Part shown: in pieces, positions 1 to 11,400 of the stretch | Layout of the letters: each line of letters starts with the position of its first letter | Position numbering within the stretch: position 1 is the stretch's first letter | Source of the DNA: Bacteroidota bacterium | GTDB taxonomy: Bacteria > Bacteroidota > Bacteroidia > NORP154 | Length of the DNA stretch: 64,000 nucleotides | NCBI GenBank assembly: GCA_022572355.1 | Contig: JACZWC010000007.1 | Coordinates: 1 to 64,000 of the forward strand | Direction of reading: 5' to 3' | Position numbers and translations under genes: made by a program | Notes under the pieces: model-generated | Seen by the model: the letters and a program-made list of their open reading frames with translations, nothing else | Database searches by the model: none | Told to the model about the DNA's origin: nothing

Positions 1-1114
1 TGAAGATCTTATCCAAGTACATCTGAGATTGGTAATTCAAACATTGCGATCCACTGATGTAAGCCACTTATCTGCTGAGGCCTTGAAACGACGATTGGAT
101 AACCTGGATAGATTGAGAAATTATGCCAACGCAAGCATTTTTCCTCAGAACCTCTACCATCAGGAATTAACACCCTATTTCATAGATGATTTTGGTACAG
201 CATGTGCAGTGGGCTATTTGATTGTTGAAACCGGAAATGAAAGCCTGGCGGAAACGGTAAGACGTGAAAATAACTACGCCTTTATTAGCGAATTGAATAA
301 TAAGTACCCAGCACTTAAAGATTGGGCGGATTACAACGGATTTACCATCGATGAGTTGGCCTGGATACAGCCAATGTATTGTCCTGGAAACCCATGCGCA
401 CCGGGTACCCAGATGAACGCTAACTGTGGAATGAATGACGGTTGCGCGAACCCTCCTACCCCTACCGGAGGTGTTCCGCCATATACCTATATGTGGGGCC
501 TCATGGTCGAACCTGGGTGTTTATATGCTGGCACCTATGGATGTACGGTTACTGATGCGATAGACACTTTACAAATCTATACTTACGTTATACAAAACAT
601 GTCGGCCTTGGCCGTATCTACATCTGGAGATGACACCATTTGTTTTGAGACTTCCACGGTCCTGACCGCAACGGCATCTGGCAATGTAGACTCGGCAGAG
701 TTTACATGGCTCCACGATGGCTCAATGGGAGCAACAATAACAGTATCCCCAACAGCAACCACAGATTACAAGGTTGCCGTGTCGGATGGCTTTTGCACTA
801 ATGATACCTCAAGTTTTCGCGTTAATGTTGAAAATTGTACAGGCATACATGGCCAACGAAGAGGCCCTGAATTGTTGGTAATACCCAATCCATCCAATGG
901 TAGTTTTGCAATTTCACTTGGTGAACACTCTGAAGAAACTGTCTCGCTGGAAGTGTATTCATATGATGGAAAATTGGTATACGAAAGAAAGGACTTAAGT
1001 GCAGACGATGGAATTCTCGAACAAATAAACCTAATTAATGAAGCAAAGGGTGTGTACATGATACGACTAATTGGTTCTAAAACTCGCTTTCATAAAAAGA
1101 TCATTCTTAATTAG
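1..1114 (+). CDS. T9SS-secreted protein with conserved N-terminal domain (5' end outside window)
   Basis: The frame is open to the left edge of the window, so this gene is partial; the first possible in-window start is a TTG at 29, but coding similarity appears to run through it. The N-terminal ~125 visible residues (HLSAEALKRRLDNLDRLRNY, then PYFIDDFGTACAVGYL, ending DELAWIQP) resemble an uncharacterised domain I recall from large secreted proteins of several phyla; I cannot name it. A cysteine-containing, SprB-like segment (PPYTYMWG ... GTYGCTVTD) and an Ig/PKD-like segment follow. The last ~80 residues begin LLVIPNPSNGSF and end KKIILN, a type A T9SS sorting domain, so the protein is probably exported across the outer membrane and processed or anchored. 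It is followed almost at once by another T9SS cargo gene on the same strand. The specific function is unknown. Confidence 0.85.
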   Translation, partial: EDLIQVHLRLVIQTLRSTDVSHLSAEALKRRLDNLDRLRNYANASIFPQNLYHQELTPYFIDDFGTACAVGYLIVETGNESLAETVRRENNYAFISELNNKYPALKDWADYNGFTIDELAWIQPMYCPGNPCAPGTQMNANCGMNDGCANPPTPTGGVPPYTYMWGLMVEPGCLYAGTYGCTVTDAIDTLQIYTYVIQNMSALAVSTSGDDTICFETSTVLTATASGNVDSAEFTWLHDGSMGATITVSPTATTDYKVAVSDGFCTNDTSSFRVNVENCTGIHGQRRGPELLVIPNPSNGSFAISLGEHSEETVSLEVYSYDGKLVYERKDLSADDGILEQINLINEAKGVYMIRLIGSKTRFHKKIILN

Positions 1115-1115
1115 C

Positions 1116-4100
1116 GTGAGAAAACTCCTTCTAATTCTTCTGATTCCGTTTTTCGGAAACCCTGCAATTTGTCAGGTTACCTGGGATGTGTGCGTTGCCG
1201 AAGTAATTTCCAGTGGTTCATGCAGCAATGGTGCAGGTGTATTCAGTCCTGCCAACATTACCATCAACCAGGGCGACATGATCAAGTTTACGACCAGGTT
1301 TGAAGCCATTGGCGGATACGATGGCACTACCCATGACATTCAATTTACCGGATCGTCGGCCAATAATGTAACGCTCACCATCTCGACAAATATACTAGCG
1401 AGATGGACTGATGTAACTACCCCACCCTTTAATACGGTAGGCTCCTTTGCCATGGAATGCGTCGATGGCAACCATTGCTTTTTTGCAACAGATTTCAGTG
1501 GCTGGTCCTGCACTGGGTATAGTGTAACCGTGAATTCTCTCGGTTGTGGTGTTACTTCGGCCTTTACAGAAAGTGCTACTACAATTTGCGCAGGCGAAAC
1601 AATAAATTTTACAAATATTGGCACAGGAGCCGATGATTACCAGTGGTTTGTTGACACGACATCCATTTCTCTGGCTGTGGATACCAACTGGACATTTTCT
1701 AGCGTTGGAAATTATACAATAATGCTGATTGCAAGTGACTCTGACTCCACTTGTATAGACACATCCCAAAGCATCATTACAGTCAACGCAAATCCAATAA
1801 TTGATAGCATAACATCTGTGAACATAAGTTGCAATGGCCTATGCGATGGAAGCGCAACTGTTTATACATCAGGAGGAGTGTTACCATTAACCTATATATG
1901 GAGTAACGCATTTATTGGTAATCCTATAACGAACATGTGCGTTGGTAATTATTGCGTAACGATTACAGATGCAAATGGATGCCAGGATACAGCTTGTGTG
2001 GCCATCATCGAACCATCACCATTCGAACAAACTGTGTCTGCATTCGGCGCCAGTTGTTTTGGAAACTGTGACGGTTTCGCCAACGTTAGTTTCTCTGGTG
2101 GAACCTGCCCTTACTCCTACTGGTTTGACATCTTAACCCTGGGAACACTAAATTGTCCTCCAAATTCATATTCAGCTCCCTTTTTATGCGCTGGAACTTA
2201 TATTGGCATTGCTGTTGATTTTAACGGCTGTACAGATACAGACACAGTTGTTATTTCTCAACCTCTTCTTCTGGACATAAGCCTATCGGCAACTAGCCCC
2301 ACTTGTAACGGTTATTGTGATGGAAGCATCCTTGCAACAGTTCTGGGCGGTAATGCACCATACACATATATTTGGAGTACCGGCCAAACGACCAACCCAA
2401 TTACCAACCTCTGCGGAGGAGGTACTTATTGTGTTACTGTCACTGATCAAAATGGATGTCAAGATACGGCCTGCGTGACACTTGTGGAGCCCCCAGGATT
2501 ATCATCAAGTGTAGTTACCACTCCTGTAACCTGTCCTGGCGCTGCTGACGGAACAGCTACTGTTACAATTAGTGGCGGAACTCCACCTTACACTTACATG
2601 TGGGATCTCTGTGCATGCGATGTCGGTCCATGTGGGCCAGCTGTGACAGGATTGGCAATTGGAACGTGCTGCCTTGTAGTTGCTGACCAAAACAACTGTA
2701 CAATTAACGTTTGTGTTGTAATAACCGGACCTCCTCCAATCAGTATTGCTCCTAGTATCGTTTCTTCCACTTGCGGATTAGCAAACGGAGCTGCTTGCGT
2801 GAATGTAATAGGTGCATGTACGCCTTACACGATAGTCTGGGATGACCCAGATACAACCAGCGGCGCTTGTGTATTCAATTTATTTGCAGGTGTTTATAAT
2901 GTTATGATTACGGATTGCAATGGGTGTACCACGACGACTCCCATAGTTATAACTAATGTTCCAGGACCAACCATTGATTCGGTATCAACGAGCGCTGTTA
3001 CCTGTTCGGGTGATAGCAATGGAGTAGCAACTGCATTTGCAACGGGTAGTTCTTCGCCACTAACTTATATCTGGCTATTTGGAAGTGACACAATTGCTTC
3101 GGGAGCTGGTGTTTCAACTGTATTCTCTCTGTGGGAAGGGAGTTTCGCGGTTAATGTTATCGATGCAAATGGATGTGTTGCAACAATGCCCTTTAGCATT
3201 AATGAACCAGACACGCTCACCCTGGCGGTAACAAATCAAATCAATGTAAGTTGTAATAGTATATGTGACGGTTCTGCATCTGCTGTGGCTGGCGGAGGAA
3301 TCCCGCCTTATTCGTTCTTATGGTCAAACGGTTGTGGAACAGCATCTTGCGATAGCCTTTGTGACGGTACATACAATGTGACCTTAACCGACGTTAACGG
3401 GTGTAGCACCTCAGCTTCTGTAACAATAACTGAGCCGGATTCCTTGGTAATAACTGACTCGGTCGTAGATGTAAGCTGCTACGGCGGCGCAGATGGAGCC
3501 ATCTATTTAAACGTAACGGGTGGAACTCCTTTCTATTCTTATGTATGGAATCCACTTATTAGTCCACCTTCTAATTTAACTGCACAAACTTATTGTGTAA
3601 CGGTAACTGACATTAACGGTTGTACTAATTCCTCTTGCATCGTTGTGAATGAGCCCCCTGCTTTATCAATGTCTGTATTAGCTGACGACACCGTAGTATG
3701 TATCGGGACGAGCACACAGATTTCCGCCCAGGCTACTGGTGGCACATCCCCATATACTTACTCGTGGAATACAGGAAATACAAGCTCTTCATTCACCGCT
3801 GCACCCAGTTCAGACACAACATTTTCAGTTACAGTTACTGACGCCAATGGATGTTCTACGAATGGAGCCATAAATATTACCTCCGATAATTGTGTATCGG
3901 TCGCAGAACTAAATGGAAATCAAATTCCCGTTTCCATATACCCCAACCCCAATAGCGGCGAATTCTTTCTCGAATTCGAGAACGCGCAGTTGAAAGCTTT
4001 AGAAGTTCAAATTATAGATATACAAGGTAAAACAGTTTTTAGAAAGCGGTTAAATCCTAACAGAGGCGTTAAGCATCATTTGAATATTGGTGTCCTCGCG

Positions 4101-4172
4101 AGGGGAATTTACACCATTCACGTCATCTCATCTGAAGGTAGGTCAACACTTCAACTGGTAATAGAACAATAG
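1116..4172 (+). CDS. SprB-repeat T9SS cargo protein with cupredoxin-like N-terminus
   Basis: I place the start at GTG 1116, one base after the preceding stop, because it yields a clean signal peptide (VRKLLLILLIPFFGNPAICQ); a longer reading from TTG 1071 would put charged residues from the upstream gene's frame in front. Domains in order: a region at ~20-140 shaped like a cupredoxin (FSPANITINQGDMIKF, then THDIQF, then MECVDGNHC); a PKD-like domain to ~235; about eight SprB-type repeats (C-N-G-x-C-D-G ... GG..PYTY.W ... GTYCVTVTD.NGC) to ~900; and a T9SS type A sorting domain from ~938 (VSIYPNPNSGEFFLEF). The product is probably a large cell-surface or released adhesin-like protein. Whether the first domain binds copper is not known: His and Cys candidates are visible, but a clear Met ligand is not. 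Medium confidence in the exact start, high in the class. Confidence 0.88.
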   Translation: MRKLLLILLIPFFGNPAICQVTWDVCVAEVISSGSCSNGAGVFSPANITINQGDMIKFTTRFEAIGGYDGTTHDIQFTGSSANNVTLTISTNILARWTDVTTPPFNTVGSFAMECVDGNHCFFATDFSGWSCTGYSVTVNSLGCGVTSAFTESATTICAGETINFTNIGTGADDYQWFVDTTSISLAVDTNWTFSSVGNYTIMLIASDSDSTCIDTSQSIITVNANPIIDSITSVNISCNGLCDGSATVYTSGGVLPLTYIWSNAFIGNPITNMCVGNYCVTITDANGCQDTACVAIIEPSPFEQTVSAFGASCFGNCDGFANVSFSGGTCPYSYWFDILTLGTLNCPPNSYSAPFLCAGTYIGIAVDFNGCTDTDTVVISQPLLLDISLSATSPTCNGYCDGSILATVLGGNAPYTYIWSTGQTTNPITNLCGGGTYCVTVTDQNGCQDTACVTLVEPPGLSSSVVTTPVTCPGAADGTATVTISGGTPPYTYMWDLCACDVGPCGPAVTGLAIGTCCLVVADQNNCTINVCVVITGPPPISIAPSIVSSTCGLANGAACVNVIGACTPYTIVWDDPDTTSGACVFNLFAGVYNVMITDCNGCTTTTPIVITNVPGPTIDSVSTSAVTCSGDSNGVATAFATGSSSPLTYIWLFGSDTIASGAGVSTVFSLWEGSFAVNVIDANGCVATMPFSINEPDTLTLAVTNQINVSCNSICDGSASAVAGGGIPPYSFLWSNGCGTASCDSLCDGTYNVTLTDVNGCSTSASVTITEPDSLVITDSVVDVSCYGGADGAIYLNVTGGTPFYSYVWNPLISPPSNLTAQTYCVTVTDINGCTNSSCIVVNEPPALSMSVLADDTVVCIGTSTQISAQATGGTSPYTYSWNTGNTSSSFTAAPSSDTTFSVTVTDANGCSTNGAINITSDNCVSVAELNGNQIPVSIYPNPNSGEFFLEFENAQLKALEVQIIDIQGKTVFRKRLNPNRGVKHHLNIGVLARGIYTIHVISSEGRSTLQLVIEQ

Positions 4173-4384
4173 CGGCCACGCTACTTTTAAATTTCTTCAA
4201 CATACTCAAGCAACCATAAACCGGGCTTTGCGTCTATAGTTAGCAAGATTGAAAAATATGGCAGTCGAATTAACCACTGCTCTAGTAAATCACAACACGA
4301 GTCATCAGGATATTCGATTAAAAAGTCTTAATTTATAGGCTGGTTCTGACTGGCATTTTTAACAACGATTTAATTTAAGTGTAT

Positions 4385-7300
4385 ATGAAAAGAGCAATCC
4401 TTACCCTCCTATTGGGCGTTACTTCACTTTTTATTTCAAAAGAAATCCAGGCGCTTCCCGTGGCGGGTTTTTCTTTCGCAAACACCAATGGAGGCTGCAC
4501 ACCTGACTCTGTAGTTTTTACTAACAGCAGCACGGGTGCTAACTTTTATATCTGGGATTTCGGCGATTTTTCACCTGTTGATTCATCAGTCAACCCCTAC
4601 CACAAATATCTTTGGCAGGGCGTATTTATAATCACATTGACGGCTTATGATACACTTACCGGCGACAGTGATGTAGTTACGGATATTATTGTCATGCAGT
4701 ACACTCCTGATTCATGGTGGGCCTGGTTCAACTATACGCCTTTTACCCCTGTCTGTTTTGGTACTACCATTGACTTCACCACCTGGTTGTTTCCAACCCC
4801 TGATTACATCATCTGGGACTTTGATGACGGCGACAGCTCTTCGTCGGCGAACCCATCCCACAGCTATTCATCCCCAGGCACCTACGTAGTTACCCTGATC
4901 GCAGGAAATAGTTGTGGCAGCGACTCATATACTGACACCATAGAAGTAACCACCAACGCTACACCACCCTTTCCGAGTTTTTCAGTCTCCCCCAACCCCG
5001 TTTGTCCTGGGACACCGGTACAATTTTACGACTGGAGCTGGCCAACACCAACCAGCTGGGAATGGTCATTTGGAGATGGGGATACCGCTTTTACGCAAAA
5101 TGCTACGCATAATTATGCTTCCGCTGGGACGTACACCTTGACGTTTACAGTTGGCAACGGGTGCAATGACACTACCATTATAAGCTCAGTTACAGTGGAT
5201 AACTCCATTGTTCCGTCTGTATTTGCCTGGTCTTACCCGGACACAGTTTGTCCGGGAGATTCAGTATCATTTTCCAGTTCAGGATCAGATTTAATATCGT
5301 ATTCATGGGATTTTGGAGATACTAATTTCTCTTTGCAGCAAAACCCAGATCATGTGTACTCCAATACCGGATCATACGACGTAATATTTACAGGCACCAA
5401 TGCTTGCGGTAACTCAAATCAGGACACTACAACAGTCGTTGTGAGCAACAGCGCCGCTCCTGATTCTTGGTTTTGGTACTCACCTTCGTCATTTTGCCCT
5501 ACATTTTCAAATATATGTCCGGGTACGACGGTAACTTTTACTAATTGGACCAATAACGGCGTGAGCAGTTTTTGGGATTTCGGTGATGGAAACACTTCCA
5601 CAAATACGTACCCAACGCACATTTATGCCGACACCGGAAATTTTACGGTTAAGCTTGTTTCTACCAGCTCCTGTGGGGGACAGGATTCCATCGAGCAATG
5701 TGTTCGCATTGTCGATGATGTTATCCCTTCACCATTTTTTTGCACAAATCCATCGTGTTTTCCATCGTATACCGTATGTGTGGGAGGTTCTGTTCAGTTC
5801 TATAATTGGAGCAGTGATACGCTGAACTGTTTATGGGATTTTGGTGATGGAAATACTTCTATTCTAGTAAATCCAAGCCATACTTATGCAGACACCGGAT
5901 TTTATATTGTCACCCTTACCATTACCAACGCCTGTGGAAACGCTGCCTCCGCTGTTGACGCGATAAACGTTACTATCGACGGTCCCGGCCCGGGAAATAC
6001 GGGCTTTAGCCACTTTCCATTATCGCCTTGTCCAGGTGAACAGACCTGGTTCTGGCCTTTTGGTTTTAACGGCTCAGCCTGGTATTGGGATTTTGGTGAT
6101 GGGAACACATCTACTTTACAGAACCCTACCAACTACTACGCAGCAAGCGGCACATATACCGTAACGTATATTGTTTACAACAGTTGCAGCAGTGATACAT
6201 CCAATATGTCCATCACCGTAAAAGACGGTTCAATTGCTGATTTCTCTTATGCCTCAATCTGCCTGGGCGACTCTGTGGACTTCCTGGATGGCTCATCACC
6301 GACACCGGCTACCTGGGCCTGGGATTTTGGGGATGGTGACACCTCTACTGCACAAAATCCAACTCATGGGTTTGACTCGGCTGGGGTATCATACAACGTC
6401 AGTTTAACTGTTACTTATAATAGTTGTGTTACTTCAATTACGAAAACCATTGTTGTAGGTGAAATACTTATTTCATCGAGTCAAATGAATGAAACTTGCG
6501 GACTTGTGAACGGGGTGGCCACGGCAATAGCCTCAGGGGGAACCCTGCCCTACACCTACCTCTGGGATGATTCTGGTACACAAACCACGGTATCAGCAAC
6601 CGGACTTGCGGCAGGTGTGTATAGTGTGACAGTTACAGATGCATCAGCGTGTACCAATACCTATACGGTGACCTTAACAAATACCATCGGGCCATCTGTG
6701 TCGATATCTTCGAGCTTCAATTTGAGTTGTAATGGAATTTGTGACGGGTTTGCCGTGTCATTGGTAAGTAGTGGAACACCTCTATATACCTATTTATGGG
6801 ATGACCCAGGAGTTCAGAACACAGTAAATGCTACCGGATTATGCACAGGAACATTTAAGATCGTGGTAACTGACGCTAACGGTTGTATGGACTCCGCAAA
6901 TGTGGCGATAACTGAACCGACGGCACTGTCAGCTACAATTAGTGATTCTACTTTAATAAGTTGTGGCGGAGTTTGTGATGGTATGGCGACGGTAAATGGA
7001 TCAGGTGGAACAGCACCCTATAATTATTTATGGGATGATCCTGGAACACAAACTGATTCCAATGCAACAGGGCTGTGTGCCGGATCATTTACCTCATCAA
7101 TTACTGATGCCAACGGATGTACGTCCTCCTCATCCGTAACTCTTACTGAACCTACTATATTAACATCCTCCTTTACCGATACTACAAATCTAACGTGCGC
7201 GGGCGTGTGTATAGGAAGCGCCACAATAGCTGGAGCCGGGGGGAACGGGCCCTATACGTATGTTTGGGATGATCCATTGTTACAAACCAATGCAATGGCT

Positions 7301-8374
7301 GCCTTCTTATGCGCTGGAACCTACAATCCAACGGTGACAGATGGAGATGGCTGCATGAGCACAAGTAGTATCATCATTAGCGAACCCACCGCACTTTCAT
7401 TAACTCCGTCGAGCACAGATGCTGCGTGCGGTTTATCTGATGGAACGGCTTCGGTAGCCGTAACAGGCGGAACGGGATCATACACCTACTTATGGGACGA
7501 TGGTGGAGCGCAAACCACAAGTACAGCAACAGGATTGGGCGCCGGAGTATATGTGGTGCTTGTAACAGATGGAAGTGGATGTACCGATAATTCATCGGTT
7601 CCTGTAAATAATATCGGTGCACCCACGGTTACAATCTCGGCTTCGAGTAACGTAAGTTGTAACGGAGCCAATGATGGACAGGCTACGGTAACCGCAACCG
7701 GTGGAACCGCGCCTTTGACCTACTCATGGAATGATCCATCTTCTCAAACGGATACGACGGCCACAGGGCTTGGTGGAGGCACCTACTCTGCCACGGTCAC
7801 TGATGCCAGTGGATGTATTGCCTCCGATGTTGTGATCATTACTGAACCTACAGCGATCAATATATCAGCCATACCAGACACCGCAACATTCGGACAGAAT
7901 GACGGATCCATAAATGCCAATGTTAGCGGTGGTTCGGCACCTTATACATACAATTGGAGTAACGGTGATAGCACCGAGGATACGGACAGCCTGTTTGCGG
8001 GAACCTATACGCTTACAGTAACAGATTCTAACGGTTGCATGGATTCTGCTGTTGTAGTTGTAGGTGAATACACAAGCATCTTTGATCAAAATGTCTATGG
8101 CGACAAGATCAACGTATATCCAAATCCCGTATCCGGAATGATGACGATCGCGCTCGATCTTATTCAAATTTCAGACGCCGAACTCGTCATGTATAATTTG
8201 CTGGGGCAGCGTGTTGTACATGAGTTGTTTTACAATATTCAGCACATAGAAGTTTCGCAGGACCTAAGCTCATTTGAGAATGGCATTTATTTTGTTGAAA
8301 TTCGATTAAAAAGCTCCGGAAATTCAGTAACAAATCAACGTGTTTTACGTAAGAAAATAACTGTTGTGAAATGA
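4385..8374 (+). CDS. PKD- and SprB-repeat T9SS cargo protein (1329 aa)
   Basis: ATG 4385 gives MKRAILTLLLGVTSLFISKEIQA, a good signal peptide; a GTG two codons upstream is possible but unnecessary. Residues ~25-695 carry eight PKD-type domains, each with a W(D/S)FGDG core and a Y..(P/A)GTY..TL strand, often with CPG near the start. Residues ~695-1230 carry seven SprB repeats (for example LSCNGICDG ... TYLWDDPG). The C-terminal ~90 residues (INVYPNPVSGMMTIAL ... KKITVVK) are a T9SS type A sorting domain. PKD and SprB domains are typical of extended surface adhesins in gliding Bacteroidota; a carbohydrate- or surface-binding role is inference. The gene lies 212 bp after the previous cargo gene and 50 bp before the next on the same strand, so the latter two may be co-transcribed. 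Confidence 0.9.
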   Translation: MKRAILTLLLGVTSLFISKEIQALPVAGFSFANTNGGCTPDSVVFTNSSTGANFYIWDFGDFSPVDSSVNPYHKYLWQGVFIITLTAYDTLTGDSDVVTDIIVMQYTPDSWWAWFNYTPFTPVCFGTTIDFTTWLFPTPDYIIWDFDDGDSSSSANPSHSYSSPGTYVVTLIAGNSCGSDSYTDTIEVTTNATPPFPSFSVSPNPVCPGTPVQFYDWSWPTPTSWEWSFGDGDTAFTQNATHNYASAGTYTLTFTVGNGCNDTTIISSVTVDNSIVPSVFAWSYPDTVCPGDSVSFSSSGSDLISYSWDFGDTNFSLQQNPDHVYSNTGSYDVIFTGTNACGNSNQDTTTVVVSNSAAPDSWFWYSPSSFCPTFSNICPGTTVTFTNWTNNGVSSFWDFGDGNTSTNTYPTHIYADTGNFTVKLVSTSSCGGQDSIEQCVRIVDDVIPSPFFCTNPSCFPSYTVCVGGSVQFYNWSSDTLNCLWDFGDGNTSILVNPSHTYADTGFYIVTLTITNACGNAASAVDAINVTIDGPGPGNTGFSHFPLSPCPGEQTWFWPFGFNGSAWYWDFGDGNTSTLQNPTNYYAASGTYTVTYIVYNSCSSDTSNMSITVKDGSIADFSYASICLGDSVDFLDGSSPTPATWAWDFGDGDTSTAQNPTHGFDSAGVSYNVSLTVTYNSCVTSITKTIVVGEILISSSQMNETCGLVNGVATAIASGGTLPYTYLWDDSGTQTTVSATGLAAGVYSVTVTDASACTNTYTVTLTNTIGPSVSISSSFNLSCNGICDGFAVSLVSSGTPLYTYLWDDPGVQNTVNATGLCTGTFKIVVTDANGCMDSANVAITEPTALSATISDSTLISCGGVCDGMATVNGSGGTAPYNYLWDDPGTQTDSNATGLCAGSFTSSITDANGCTSSSSVTLTEPTILTSSFTDTTNLTCAGVCIGSATIAGAGGNGPYTYVWDDPLLQTNAMAAFLCAGTYNPTVTDGDGCMSTSSIIISEPTALSLTPSSTDAACGLSDGTASVAVTGGTGSYTYLWDDGGAQTTSTATGLGAGVYVVLVTDGSGCTDNSSVPVNNIGAPTVTISASSNVSCNGANDGQATVTATGGTAPLTYSWNDPSSQTDTTATGLGGGTYSATVTDASGCIASDVVIITEPTAINISAIPDTATFGQNDGSINANVSGGSAPYTYNWSNGDSTEDTDSLFAGTYTLTVTDSNGCMDSAVVVVGEYTSIFDQNVYGDKINVYPNPVSGMMTIALDLIQISDAELVMYNLLGQRVVHELFYNIQHIEVSQDLSSFENGIYFVEIRLKSSGNSVTNQRVLRKKITVVK

Positions 8375-8424
8375 CCCATATCTACTTAACACTTTTTAGA
8401 AACTACTCTTAACTCAAATACACT

Positions 8425-11400
8425 ATGAAAAGGACCGCACTATTTTATAAGCTCACGAACACGTGTAGGAATTTATTCGTAACCACCATAATTCTAATCT
8501 TCTCCGCTGTTTCCAACAATGGTTTATATGCAGTAGATTACTTTTGGGTAGGCAATACAGGAGACTGGTCAGATTTTGCAACTCATTGGGCCACAACCTC
8601 TGGTGGAGCAGGCTTTCACGCAAGTGTTCCAGGCCCGGCCGACGATGTGTATTTTGATGCCAATTCCTTTTCAATTGGTGGCCAGGTTGTAACCGCCGAT
8701 GTGCCTGCCATCTGTAACTCTATGGACTGGACAGGGGCCACAAACACTCCTGACTTTGGAGGTTTTTCTAACGTCGATTTATATGGTTCCCTAACATTCA
8801 TACCAGGGATGACTGCCTCATTAAGCTCGGGATTCGTGTTTAGGTCAGCTAGCCCAGGCAATACAGTCGATTTTTCTACACCGCTTTTAAACATATGGAA
8901 TATTGAGTTTAACGGTGACGGAGACTGGACAATCATGTCTGATATCGACATCGCTCTGGGATTTGGCAGCATGTCGGTTATTAAAGGGACTTTAAATACC
9001 AATGGATATACAATAAGTGTTTGGATGTTTCAGACCTGGCCCCCGGATGTGCGAACTATAAATTTCAGCACTTCTACGATAAATTGCATGTTGTTATGGT
9101 TAGACCCGATAAATCTCACCTTCAATGCTGACACCTCGACTATTAACATCGAAAATAGTTGGTTCGATGGCCGGAACTTAATTTATTACGATGTTAATTT
9201 TCCGCTTACATGGCCTTCAGACGTGTATATTATGGGGTCAAATACTTTTCATATTCTGGGTTTGACGGATACCAATGTTACCGGCCTTCAAATTGCGGCT
9301 GGAGATATGAATACAGTATTTGATATCAATTTTGGTGCTACTTGTTCAGAAAGGAAGAATGTCATGTCAGATATTCCCGGACAAACAGCATCAATAAAGA
9401 AGCTGACGGGTACTGTTCAAGAAGATTACTTGAATATCAGGGATATTACTATCATAGGCGGCGCATCATTTATTACTGATTTTGGTATTGATATGGGCAA
9501 TGTTACCAACTGGACGATAAATACAGCGCCACCAGGTGATTTCTTTTGGGTTGGAGGAACTGGCAACTGGGGTGACCCAACACACTGGGGTTCATTTAGC
9601 GGGGAGCCATTCCCAACTTCCAATACCTGTGTTCCAACGGATATTAACAACGTCATTTTTGATGCAAACTCCTTTACCGGTGCAGGAGAAGTGATGACGA
9701 TAGATGTGGTCGCTTTTTGTAATTCCATGAATTGGACAGGAGTTACAAATACTCCTGATATGGCATCCATGTGGCCGGGCCAGTTAAATATATACAGCTC
9801 CCTTACTTTAGACGCTGCGATGACCGCCACCAGTACTGCGTATATATATTTCAGATCGAACAGCGCGGGAAATACGATCACAACGGCCGGACAGACTTTA
9901 AGTTCAAGTATCTACTTTGAAGGAGCCGGTGATTGGACATTGCAGGATAACTTAACCTGTAATTCGATAATCCTGAATCAAGGTTACCTGAACACTAATA
10001 ATAACAATATCACCGGTACCTGGTTCACATCAGCCTCTGGATTGACACGCCAGCTTGACCTCGGAAGCTCGGTGATCGCCCTATCATCAAGTTGGTCTAT
10101 AAGTGATAATACCAATATGACATTAAACAGTGGAACTTCTGCAATCACCATGAGCGGATGGTCATTTGATGGTGGAGATCTAACCTACAACAATGTTACG
10201 TTGAATAGTACGGGTAATACTTATTTGTATGGTTCCAACACTTTTAATGTGCTGACCTTAGGTAGTGACGTTAACTTATTTATCGAAGAAGGAGAAACAC
10301 AGGTATTGACAGATCTTATTGCTACAGGAACTTGTGCCGATCTGGTTACAATTAAGTCAACGATCGATGGCTCTACAACTACCCTTTCAAAAACAGCAGG
10401 GTCAATAACAATTAATTATGTGAGCCTTCAGGATATGATCGCGACGGGTGGTGCCACGTTTAACGCTGTTGATGCTGTCGATCAAGGAAACAACAGTGGC
10501 TGGACATTCACCCTATTGCCTTCTACTGATTATTATTGGATCTCCAATTCCGGTGATTGGAGTGACCCTTTGCATTGGTCACTGAGCAGTGGAGGAGCGC
10601 CAAACGTAAGTGGTTGTATCCCGACGCAGATGGATAACGTTTTCTTCGACGGGAATTCCTTCTCCGTTGGCTCGAGAACCGTTACCCTTGATCAGGCGGC
10701 ATTTTGTCACGATATGGACTGGACAGGAGTTACAAACAACCCTAGGTTATCAGGTACTCAACAGCTCAATATTTATGGTTCGCTGACCCTCTCTGCTGGA
10801 CTATCGACAACTGCCTTTTACACAGGCAATACATATTTCAGATCAAATAGTGCAGGTGAAACAATCACCTCCGCAGGTAAAATATTCCGAAGCAGACTGC
10901 ATTTTGCTGGAACCGGTGAGTGGACCTTACAAGATAATTTAACATTACAGACTTCGACTTTTAAAAGTCTCTACCTGGATGAAGGAAGTTTAGTAACTAA
11001 CAATTTTAATGTCACCGGATATTACTTCTATTCATCCACCTCAAAAACCAGGCAACTTACCCTGGGTAGTTCAACGTTGAACTTTACAGGATGGCAGTTT
11101 TTTAATGGAACAAACCTTACAGTTATTCCTGGAACCTCAACTATAAATATAACCGCTGGGTGGTATTATGGGGGCAGCCAACCCTATAACGATCTGAACA
11201 TAACCACAACCACTGCTGTGACAATGTTTGGAAGCAACAGTTATGATAATTTAAATATTCCAACTGCGTCAACCATACGCTTTGAAGGAGGAATGACTCA
11301 GACGTTTAATACCATTACTATTCCTTCCGGTACAGGATGTGCAGATTATTTCGACATCGGAACCTACAATGCGGGAGTTCCCGCTGCCTGGTCTATGCCT

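Noticed and set aside
1071..1115. TTG 1071 as the start of the 1018-aa adhesin
   Set aside because: It overlaps the upstream coding end and puts 15 residues before a clean signal peptide that begins at GTG 1116.
1395..8167. Many minus-strand ORFs of 60-150 residues opposite the adhesin genes
   Set aside because: They are low-complexity mirror frames of repeat-rich coding sequence with no start context, family motif or signal peptide.
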